Of a stretch of 64,000 bases of DNA, positions 57,475-64,000 are shown piece after piece. The stretch is from Anaerolineae bacterium. GTDB taxonomy: Bacteria; Chloroflexota; Anaerolineae; Anaerolineales; UBA4823. Position 1 is the first letter of the stretch, and each line of letters starts with the position of its first letter. The position numbers and the translations under genes are program-made. Below the pieces are notes generated by a model. The model saw nothing but the letters and a program-made list of their open reading frames with translations. It ran no database searches and was not told where the DNA came from. The DNA lies in contig QOQU01000004.1 of NCBI GenBank assembly GCA_003327455.1, positions 310,001-374,000 of the forward strand. The letters are read 5' to 3'.

Positions 57475-59817
57475 TCATGTAGATTTGTTCTCCCAGCTCA
57501 GATACGAACGCAGGCTTTCCAGAGCACAGGTGGTGTAAAAACGCCGAAACGCCTGGCTCTCCTCGAGCTGGCGAGTCAGTTCGGTCAGGAGATTGGCGGC
57601 GTCAGCACTGGCTCTCCCCATTCGAGGCTGAAACGTAAAGCCCTGATCGTCGGCAGCCAGGATTTCAACCCAGCCTTGTTCTGCCAACCAGCGGACTCCC
57701 AGACGCACGGTCGTCGCCCTTTGACAGGTGGCTGCTGCCAGCCATGTCCAGGTGGTCTGTCCATGATAGCGGGTTGCCACCAGCTTGAGCAAGCCGCGCA
57801 GGCGCTCCAGGAAACGATTGAGTTCGTCCGTTTGGGGATCAACGGCAAAGAATGAGATGCGCTGCGGGCAAACCTGTTGGACAGCACGACGTAAGTCAGC
57901 GGCGCTCGGCGGGATTGTCCAGATCACCAGATGAGGGTGAGGGGTGAGTTCGTTGCGATCCCTACCCTGCACGGCAGCCCGTTCGGCGGCTTCTGCCCAG
58001 ATAAGCGGTTCTTCTACGGCACGTAAGGCTTGCAGTCGCTCTAGCGGCCTGGTTTCCTGACGATAATCATCAACCATCAGCGTTTCTGCTGTAGTCACAA
58101 CGATCGTTGCTTGTGGACACAGGCGAAAGTCCATCCATTCCAGTTGGAGATGGCGCTCTCCGTTATAACTGCGCCCACGCAAACGGTAAGCAAGGTCAAA
58201 CCTTCCTTCGGGCAAGGGCCAGCCTGCACCCTGCCACCAGATTAACCGATAGCCATTGCCCTGCTCATCTTCAACATCCATCAGGAGATGTTCGTTTTGC
58301 CGCCCAATCTCGGCAAAGCTTACTAAGGTGAGATTTTGAGCAGCAAAGAGCGGTGCAGGGTTGCCGGCTCCAAATGGTGCCAGGCGTTCCAGTTGTTCTG
58401 CCAGCAGCCAGTCGGCTTGCTCAAGGGGCAGATAGGCGCTCAATTGCAATTGGGTCTCCAATGCCCGATCTCCCACCATCTCCCGCACGGTATAGCCAAG
58501 GGCCTGTCGAAAACGAGCAATGCGCTCGGTTAGATCGGCAGCCGGGGCAAAGGCTAAGCCGGCTGCCATCGGGTGCCCTCCAAAACTGCTCAGCATGGCA
58601 GCCTGGGCGGTGATTGCCTGGGTGATGTTCACGCCTTCGACCGAGCGCGCCGAACCGCGTGCTCCACTTTCATTATCCCCGCAGAGCAAAATAGCCGGCT
58701 TGCCAAAGCGCTCCACCAGACGGCTGGCGACGATCCCTACCACGCCTGGATGCCACTGAGGGTGGTATAACACCAGGACGGGATATTCCAGCAGTGAGGT
58801 GTCTTGTTCCAACTGGTGCAACGCAGCCTGAAAGACATCTTCGGTTAAGCGCTTGCGCATCTCGTTGTAACCTTCGATCTCGAACGCCTGACGGCGCGCC
58901 AGACTCTCGTCCTGGGTGGTGAGGAACTCAACCAGCGGATTGGCATCCGCCAGACGCCCTACGGCGTTCAGACGAGGTGCCAGGACAAAAGAAATTTGCT
59001 CTTCGGTCAGGTCAGCGGCGGTGACCTCGGCATTCTCCAGCAACAGGCGCAAACCCAGGCGAGCGTTCTGGCGCAATTGCTCGATCCCAAGCTGGGCAAG
59101 GTAGCGCGTATCCCCGTGCAGGGTGGCGACATCGGCGATGATGCCTAGGGCGACCAGGTCAAGAAATTCTACCAGTTCCTCCTGGCGACCCAGCGATTGA
59201 TACAGGGCTTCGATCACCTTATAGGCAACGCCTACCCCCGGCAAACACCGCAACGGATGAGCGGGCGGCAAGAATTTGGGATTGACGATAGCTTTGGCAG
59301 GCGGCAAATTGGGTGGTAGCTCATGATGATCGGTGACCAGAAAATCAATACCCCAATCCAGGGCAGCCTGGGCGGCTGCCTGCGCCGTGACGCCGGTATC
59401 GCAAGTCAGAACCAGACGCGCCCCCTGGCGGGTAAGGTTTTCCAGGTTCGGCACGTTGACGCCGTGCCCTTCCAGATCGCGCCGCGGAATGTGATACAGC
59501 ACCCTGCCTCCTAAACGGCGCAATGCCGAAACCAGAAGCGCGGTGGCTGTCTGCCCATCCACGTCAAAGTCTCCCCACACCCCGATTAACTCGCCCATCT
59601 GCAGGGCACGCTGCAGACGCTGCACAACCTGTTCAACACCTGGCAGTTCTTGCGGCGAGGTTGGAAGATAGGCGTTCGGGTCGAGAAAAGCCCGCGCTGC
59701 CCGAGGGTCGCTCAGACCACGCTGCACCAGGCTCTGCAACAAAAGCGGGTGCCCATCAATGGCAGCCTGCAAATCGCCTGGCACTTCAAGCACGACCGGT
59801 TCAAGCCAGATTCTCAT
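57475..59817 (-). CDS. recJ: Single-stranded-DNA-specific exonuclease RecJ
   Basis: A 780-residue 5'-3' exonuclease of the DHH family. Motif I is GVWGDFDVDGQTAT, motif III is FLVTDHHELPP, and the DHHA1 domain includes SSFGGHPMAAGLAF. The length matches the long Firmicutes-type RecJ, with a C-terminal extension of about 200 residues beyond E. coli RecJ. It lies directly downstream (3 nt) of the RecB-like nuclease gene, which suggests joint action in DNA end processing. Confidence 0.94.
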   Translation of the reverse strand: MRIWLEPVVLEVPGDLQAAIDGHPLLLQSLVQRGLSDPRAARAFLDPNAYLPTSPQELPGVEQVVQRLQRALQMGELIGVWGDFDVDGQTATALLVSALRRLGGRVLYHIPRRDLEGHGVNVPNLENLTRQGARLVLTCDTGVTAQAAAQAALDWGIDFLVTDHHELPPNLPPAKAIVNPKFLPPAHPLRCLPGVGVAYKVIEALYQSLGRQEELVEFLDLVALGIIADVATLHGDTRYLAQLGIEQLRQNARLGLRLLLENAEVTAADLTEEQISFVLAPRLNAVGRLADANPLVEFLTTQDESLARRQAFEIEGYNEMRKRLTEDVFQAALHQLEQDTSLLEYPVLVLYHPQWHPGVVGIVASRLVERFGKPAILLCGDNESGARGSARSVEGVNITQAITAQAAMLSSFGGHPMAAGLAFAPAADLTERIARFRQALGYTVREMVGDRALETQLQLSAYLPLEQADWLLAEQLERLAPFGAGNPAPLFAAQNLTLVSFAEIGRQNEHLLMDVEDEQGNGYRLIWWQGAGWPLPEGRFDLAYRLRGRSYNGERHLQLEWMDFRLCPQATIVVTTAETLMVDDYRQETRPLERLQALRAVEEPLIWAEAAERAAVQGRDRNELTPHPHLVIWTIPPSAADLRRAVQQVCPQRISFFAVDPQTDELNRFLERLRGLLKLVATRYHGQTTWTWLAAATCQRATTVRLGVRWLAEQGWVEILAADDQGFTFQPRMGRASADAANLLTELTRQLEESQAFRRFYTTCALESLRSYLSWENKST

Positions 59818-59820
59818 CGG

Positions 59821-60666
59821 CTAATACTCGATCTCCCCAATTTGTTCCCAATCCTCGGGCAGGGAAAGCTGGAAAAGCTCGGCATCTGCTTCGCTTTCAG
59901 CCAGCTCGGATGGCGCAAAAGGTCGCTCACAGTAAGTGCGATAGGGGCAGGATGCACAGAGGCGTTCATCTTCGGTCAGCTCGAAATCGGCTTCCTGGCG
60001 ACCAAGGATTTCTTCGGTTAGCCGCAACAGGAAGTCCTCATCGGCTTGAAACTGAGCCTGAGAGTAGCTGATCTGCTCAGGCTGGGTGGGGTCATTGACA
60101 AACCAATAGATCATGGTCACCTGCTGCGGAGCGATGTCTTCTCCTGCCAGACCTCTGGCGGCGCGGACAAGGAGATAAGGGTACAACCGCGACTGCACCG
60201 TGGCACGCAGTGCATTCGCGGAGGGCTTTCGTTGATTTGTCTTCCAGTCGAGGATGCTCCAGCGCCCATCAGGGTGGGCGACCAGCAAGTCGTACTTTGC
60301 CAGCAGACGAGCCTGTCCCAAAGGAGCAGTGAGCGTGATCTCGGCATAGCGTTGGCCACATAAGAGCCCATCTTGCTCGCTTTGCCAGAATTGACCCAGT
60401 TGCGTCCACCATTCAAACAGCTCGGTAGAACGCTTTTGAACCAGCGGCTCGAGCAAGGGGTCGGGAATCCCCAGGGCTTTCTGGTGCGCCAGATGGTGAA
60501 AATCTTGCGCCAGAGTCAGCCGCCACTCTGCCTCGAAGGTTTCGCCGCCGTTTGCCCAAGGCCAGGCAAGACGGCGCACATAGCGCAGGTAAAAGCGGCG
60601 TGGACAGGTGAGAAAATCTTGCAGGCTGGCCTGGCTGAAGATGAAATCAGGTGGCAGTTTGGGCAT
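59821..60666 (-). CDS. PD-(D/E)XK nuclease with a four-cysteine cluster (RecB/Cas4-like)
   Basis: A 281-residue nuclease. FSQASLQDFLTCPRRFYLRY has the first cysteine. WSILDWKTNQ holds the catalytic D and K of the PD-(D/E)XK core. ERLCASCPYRTYCERPFAP gives the other three cysteines, the pattern of the iron-sulfur-bound nuclease domain in AddB, RecB-like and Cas4 proteins. Its start lies 20 nt inside the helicase gene, so the two are translated together and probably form one helicase-nuclease complex. Confidence 0.87.
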   Translation of the reverse strand: MPKLPPDFIFSQASLQDFLTCPRRFYLRYVRRLAWPWANGGETFEAEWRLTLAQDFHHLAHQKALGIPDPLLEPLVQKRSTELFEWWTQLGQFWQSEQDGLLCGQRYAEITLTAPLGQARLLAKYDLLVAHPDGRWSILDWKTNQRKPSANALRATVQSRLYPYLLVRAARGLAGEDIAPQQVTMIYWFVNDPTQPEQISYSQAQFQADEDFLLRLTEEILGRQEADFELTEDERLCASCPYRTYCERPFAPSELAESEADAELFQLSLPEDWEQIGEIEY

Positions 60667-62926
60667 GGACTTTCTCCCAGTATTCGCTCAGAGCAACCAG
60701 GGCAAGAGCAGGTTGTTTATCATTCCGTTGCCCGGTGTTGCAGGTGATAATCAGCTCGCGTTTGGCGCGCGTGATGCCCACATAGAGCAAACGCAGGCGT
60801 TCGCGCACATACTCCAGGCGCGCCTGCCGGGTCGCCTGACCCTCTTGCGGAAAGGTGTATGGCTCAGGGGATAACAACCACTCCAGTTGGGCGAGGGTCT
60901 CGGCTTGCAAATTAAGCCGTCCCCGCAAGTACCATTTTTCCGGCTGGTAGGTGTCGTACGGAGCGCCGGACGGGTAATCATAGTTGTTGACCGAGATGAG
61001 ATAAACGCGATCCCATTCCAACCCTTTGGCTTTATGGACGGTGGAAACCACCACACGCCCGGGATAGGCTTGTGGATCAAAACCGCTGTCATCACGGCTA
61101 AAACCGATAAAACGCCGTTCGTTGCTGGCAATCACCGAAACCTCCTGGGCAAGATTGTGCAACCGCCAGGTGGGGTTGGCATCGCTTGCCTGGCGAAGCA
61201 TCAGGGCAAGTTTATGGCTCAAGGCAAGCTCAGCCGGCTCATGAAACAGGTCGCCTTGTAAAGTCAGCACCAGTTGATCAATAGGTAAAAGAATGGCAGC
61301 CAGCCAGCGGTGCATCTGTTCACGAAAGAACGCCAGGCGGTAACAGGTCTCCTGCTCGGCTAAGGGCGCGTTGGGGATGGGTTCAGCTTGCGGCGGGCAA
61401 ACTTCAGCCAGCCAGTCGCAGGCAAAGGTTGGATAAAGATAGGCTTCAATCTGAGAACAATGCTGGATCAAAGCCTGGTCGCTGACAACTTGCGCGTGTA
61501 GAAGGGGATCTTCCAGGTCGTCCAGGCGCCAGGCGCCGTAAGCTGCAGCCAGCTTTTTCGCTGAGAGGGGATCGGCGAGGGCATGCAAGATGTCACGCAG
61601 GCGCTGGGCAACGCGACGGGTGGAAGCGCTGGAGCGCAACAACGAATCCTCAAAGGGGATATTTTCCCTCTTCAGTGCTTCCACCACCTCGATCGCCAGA
61701 TGGTGAGTCGGCGCCAGCACCGCTACCGTCCAATCGCTGTGGTCTTTCAGCCATCTCTTTAGAGAACTCGTGATCGCTTTGATCTCATCCTCCACTTTTT
61801 GCTTTTTGGGATGGAGAAAGATCTTGCTCGGATCATCGGGAGGGTTGGGATGCGGATCATCGGCTTCGACCGGAGTGATAAAGGGCGGGCCTTGCAAGCC
61901 ATCGCGCACTTCTTCGATGGGATGTTGGGTCATCGTCCAGCGCACGAGTTGATTGGCCAGCTCTATAATGCTCCGCGTGGAGCGACTCGAGTTGGGAAGA
62001 TCGAGCTGGATAACCCCGGCTTCGTGGACAAAGCTACGCAGATATTTTGGGTTGGCGGTGGTGAAGGTTTCATAAATTGCCTGGTTGGGGTCGCCGACGC
62101 GCACCCAGTTGCCGCTCTCTCCCACCAGGGCGCGCAAGATTTGTTCTTGCGTCCAGCTCGAATCCTGCGCTTCATCTTCGAGGATATACGGCCAGCGGTG
62201 GCGTAAGCGTTCCAGAAGTTGACCATCCCATTGCAAGGCATCATACGCCAGGCGTACCAGATCATCGAAATCCACTGCACCGCGGTAGGTGAGGGAGCGC
62301 TGATAATCGGCATAAATTGCCGCTCCCATCTCCAGTAAAGGCAATGGAAACGGCAATTGTGCGAGTCTGCTGCGGATTTGAGCGGGAGTCAGGCGGCGAT
62401 CTTTGGCAAGGCGGATAAAGGCAGAAGCAATTTCGCGCACCAGCTCCGGAAATTTCTGGCGTTGGACTTGTTGAATCTGATAGAGCTCGAGGGTTTCGTC
62501 CAGGTAATCCAGCAATTGATCCCCATTCTGGTGTAGCCAGCTCTTGACTGCACTATCTAAGATGCGGTTGCACTCCCCCTCATCCAAAATGACAAAGCGC
62601 TCGTCCAGACCCACCACCTCTGGGCGTTCGCGGACAATGTCGTTGGCTAAACCGTGCAGGGTGCGCACGCGGAAGTTGAGCGGTAAGAAACCGCGTGCCT
62701 CCAACAAAGCGCGGATGCGCTGGGTGAAGACATCCACAGCGGAGTTGACCAGGGTGACAATCAGGATTTCCTGCCCGCGTTTCAGCGTGGTGTGGGTGAG
62801 CAGTTCGGCCGCCAGATAAGCCAGGGTGAGCGTCTTGCCGCTCCCCGGTACTGCCAGCACCCCCATTCTACCGCTGCGATAGGCGGCTACTTTCTCCTGG
62901 GCGGGTCGGAGTTGGATATTCATCAT
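60647..62926 (-). CDS. UvrD/PcrA-like superfamily 1 DNA helicase
   Basis: A 759-residue ATP-dependent helicase. Motif I is AVPGSGKT (25-32), motif II is ILEDEAQDSS, then GDPNQAIYETF (motif III), VSTVHKAKGLEWDRVYLI (motif V) and RLLYVGITRAKRELIIT (motif VI). ATG 62926 lies 26 nt after the upstream gene's stop; a much longer open frame upstream overlaps that gene and is not used. Next to a nuclease and an AddB-like partner it may act as the AddA/RecB-type motor. Confidence 0.9.
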   Translation of the reverse strand: MMNIQLRPAQEKVAAYRSGRMGVLAVPGSGKTLTLAYLAAELLTHTTLKRGQEILIVTLVNSAVDVFTQRIRALLEARGFLPLNFRVRTLHGLANDIVRERPEVVGLDERFVILDEGECNRILDSAVKSWLHQNGDQLLDYLDETLELYQIQQVQRQKFPELVREIASAFIRLAKDRRLTPAQIRSRLAQLPFPLPLLEMGAAIYADYQRSLTYRGAVDFDDLVRLAYDALQWDGQLLERLRHRWPYILEDEAQDSSWTQEQILRALVGESGNWVRVGDPNQAIYETFTTANPKYLRSFVHEAGVIQLDLPNSSRSTRSIIELANQLVRWTMTQHPIEEVRDGLQGPPFITPVEADDPHPNPPDDPSKIFLHPKKQKVEDEIKAITSSLKRWLKDHSDWTVAVLAPTHHLAIEVVEALKRENIPFEDSLLRSSASTRRVAQRLRDILHALADPLSAKKLAAAYGAWRLDDLEDPLLHAQVVSDQALIQHCSQIEAYLYPTFACDWLAEVCPPQAEPIPNAPLAEQETCYRLAFFREQMHRWLAAILLPIDQLVLTLQGDLFHEPAELALSHKLALMLRQASDANPTWRLHNLAQEVSVIASNERRFIGFSRDDSGFDPQAYPGRVVVSTVHKAKGLEWDRVYLISVNNYDYPSGAPYDTYQPEKWYLRGRLNLQAETLAQLEWLLSPEPYTFPQEGQATRQARLEYVRERLRLLYVGITRAKRELIITCNTGQRNDKQPALALVALSEYWEKVHAQTAT

Positions 62927-62951
62927 GTAACCATCCGCAAGCCAGCGTGTC

Positions 62952-64000
62952 TCATGCTCGCCTGAGCAACCCTTCCAGGCTATCTTGCAAAACCCGCAAG
63001 AGTTCGCCACGCTGCTCATAACCGCTGGCGCTGTACTCGGAATAGCCCACATAAATGCGGCTGCGACAGCGGCGCAGCAAGCCCAGCGTAATCCGTTGCA
63101 AGTTCTGTTCAGCCACCTGAGCCTCCTCCTCTGCCGTCCACTGGCGGCCTGCCTGCCACCGCCGGCTGAGGACATACGGCTGGGTTAAGGGTTGAAAAAG
63201 GCGCTCATACCACCCCGAGCTGCCAACATCCAACCAGAATTGCACTTCCACCGCCCGATTGTTTAATAAAAATGTGTAAGCCGGGCTGATCAAAACGGCT
63301 TCTTCGTCCTCTGTTTGCCAGCTGCGCAGGTACTGGGCGGCAATCAAGCCTTCGTGCACCATGCGCAAATATTCGCCATTGCGTTCCTCCAGGCTGACGT
63401 TCATGCTTTCCCGAAAGGCAAGGCGAAACTTGCGCGCCGATTCGGCTAAATTTGCCGTCAATTCTGCGGCGCGTTCATTGCGATAGAAGCCATAACCCGG
63501 CTGGGCGAGAATCTCTTCAAACAGGCGCACAAAGAAAATCTCCAGTTCCTCAGGTTCGGCTGCACGCGCCTCTTCGATCCAGCGGCGCAAACGCTCATAG
63601 CGTTCTCCAATCCGGTACGTCAGCCGTTCCTGACTGTCGGCGCGAATCTGTTCGAAGGAACTCAGAGAAGGCAAGCCATCGTTCTTACGAAAGACAATAC
63701 TGGCTAAGAGACGGGCACGCACCGCGTCCAGACCCTCGATAGCTTGCAGCAGGGCGGCCATCACGTCGAAATCATGAAGCATATTAGGCGGAAGGTATTC
63801 AGGGTAAGCCAGGGCGGCGAGCGTCAACAGACAGCGGATTGGCGCTTCTTCCCGCAACGCCCGCGAGGGACGATGAGAGCGGAACGGAATTTGCCGTTTC
63901 TCCAGCAAGTCGCCAAGCGAAAAGCGCAACGCATCCGAAAGATAGGGAGCTAAGATGACAATTTGGGAAGGAGGAATCCCATCCTCCTGGACGCAGCGGG
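62952..64000 (-). CDS. AddB-like or helicase-related protein, C-terminal part (partial)
   Basis: The gene continues beyond the right edge; at least 349 codons are inside, entering as QIVILAPYLSDALRFSLGDL. The IVILAP and RPSRALREEAPIR stretches and the run of long helices resemble the second helicase-like domain of UvrD-family or AddB-like proteins. No nuclease motif is visible in this part. It is followed by the helicase, the nuclease and recJ, so a split AddAB-like recombination complex is the best guess. The start codon and N-terminal motifs are outside the window. Confidence 0.6.
   Translation of the reverse strand, partial: RCVQEDGIPPSQIVILAPYLSDALRFSLGDLLEKRQIPFRSHRPSRALREEAPIRCLLTLAALAYPEYLPPNMLHDFDVMAALLQAIEGLDAVRARLLASIVFRKNDGLPSLSSFEQIRADSQERLTYRIGERYERLRRWIEEARAAEPEELEIFFVRLFEEILAQPGYGFYRNERAAELTANLAESARKFRLAFRESMNVSLEERNGEYLRMVHEGLIAAQYLRSWQTEDEEAVLISPAYTFLLNNRAVEVQFWLDVGSSGWYERLFQPLTQPYVLSRRWQAGRQWTAEEEAQVAEQNLQRITLGLLRRCRSRIYVGYSEYSASGYEQRGELLRVLQDSLEGLLRRA

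Noticed and set aside
62927-63175. Longer N-terminus (83 extra residues) for the UvrD-like helicase
   Set aside because: The extension overlaps the preceding gene, is rich in Arg/Ala/Cys without helicase motifs, and the ATG pair at 62926 fits the conserved N-terminus.

Overview
The window looks like a chromosomal segment of a bacterium of the phylum Chloroflexota, most likely class Anaerolineae and probably thermophilic. This is an inference from gene content and style: a two-domain glutaredoxin-like disulfide oxidoreductase (typical of thermophiles), a protoglobin of methanogen length, a secreted protein ending in KLYFPLIRR (a tail I associate with Chloroflexota exoproteins), a GEVED/SdrD-type surface protein, and many palindromic intergenic repeats. 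Nearly all the DNA is coding on one strand or the other. There is one tRNA gene and no CRISPR array or insertion sequence.

Layout. 0-5.7 kb: end of a phosphonate-type transport operon (phnC, phnE), a membrane protein, a methyltransferase, tRNA-Glu, a membrane rhodanese and an ADP-ribosylglycohydrolase. 5.6-12.3 kb: a respiratory sulfur operon with an ArsR-type regulator, an octaheme tetrathionate-reductase-family cytochrome, a heptaheme cytochrome fused to a cytochrome b561-like membrane domain, and two YeeE/YedE sulfur transporters, the second fused to a rhodanese domain without its cysteine. 12.4-19.3 kb: a dehydrogenase, an acetyltransferase, a MarR-glutaredoxin-protoglobin operon, and divergently an IclR/PNPOx fusion regulator with an ABC permease and binding protein. 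19.4-25.5 kb: frr-uppS-cdsA, then a metal transporter (binding protein, ATPase, permease) with its own Fur-family regulator and an upstream Fur-type box. 25.5-29.1 kb: MarR-YceI-VOC operon and a secreted propeller-like protein.

29.1-36.9 kb: a repeat block, then a cyclic-di-GMP class I riboswitch with a terminator in front of a thioester-domain surface adhesin and a 39-residue peptide with a leader-like YxxP motif. Nucleoside hydrolase, an ECF sigma/anti-sigma pair, a zinc-ribbon protein, the disulfide oxidoreductase, a TlpA-like thioredoxin and an OsmC protein follow. 36.9-40 kb: a methyltransferase and three genes that share a SHOCT-like helical module. 40-50 kb: adenosine deaminase, then a strong promoter and a 350-nt structured leader before a seven-gene operon coupling an ECF transporter (S, T, two ATPases) to an ATP-dependent hydantoinase (HyuA, HyuB) and an Asp/Glu/hydantoin racemase. 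50-64 kb: a glycosyltransferase, a 38-bp tandem repeat, a SagB-like lipoprotein, lipoamide dehydrogenase, an MntA/HepT toxin-antitoxin pair, small proteins, a UbiB-family kinase, and a DNA-repair run of RecJ, a RecB-like nuclease, a UvrD-like helicase and a partial partner protein.

The main candidates for something undescribed are the c-di-GMP-controlled adhesin plus small peptide, the ECF-hydantoinase operon with its unassigned leader RNA, the cysteine-rich MarR/protoglobin redox operon, and the flavin-domain IclR regulator with its transporter. Everything here was read by eye; no database or folding program was run.
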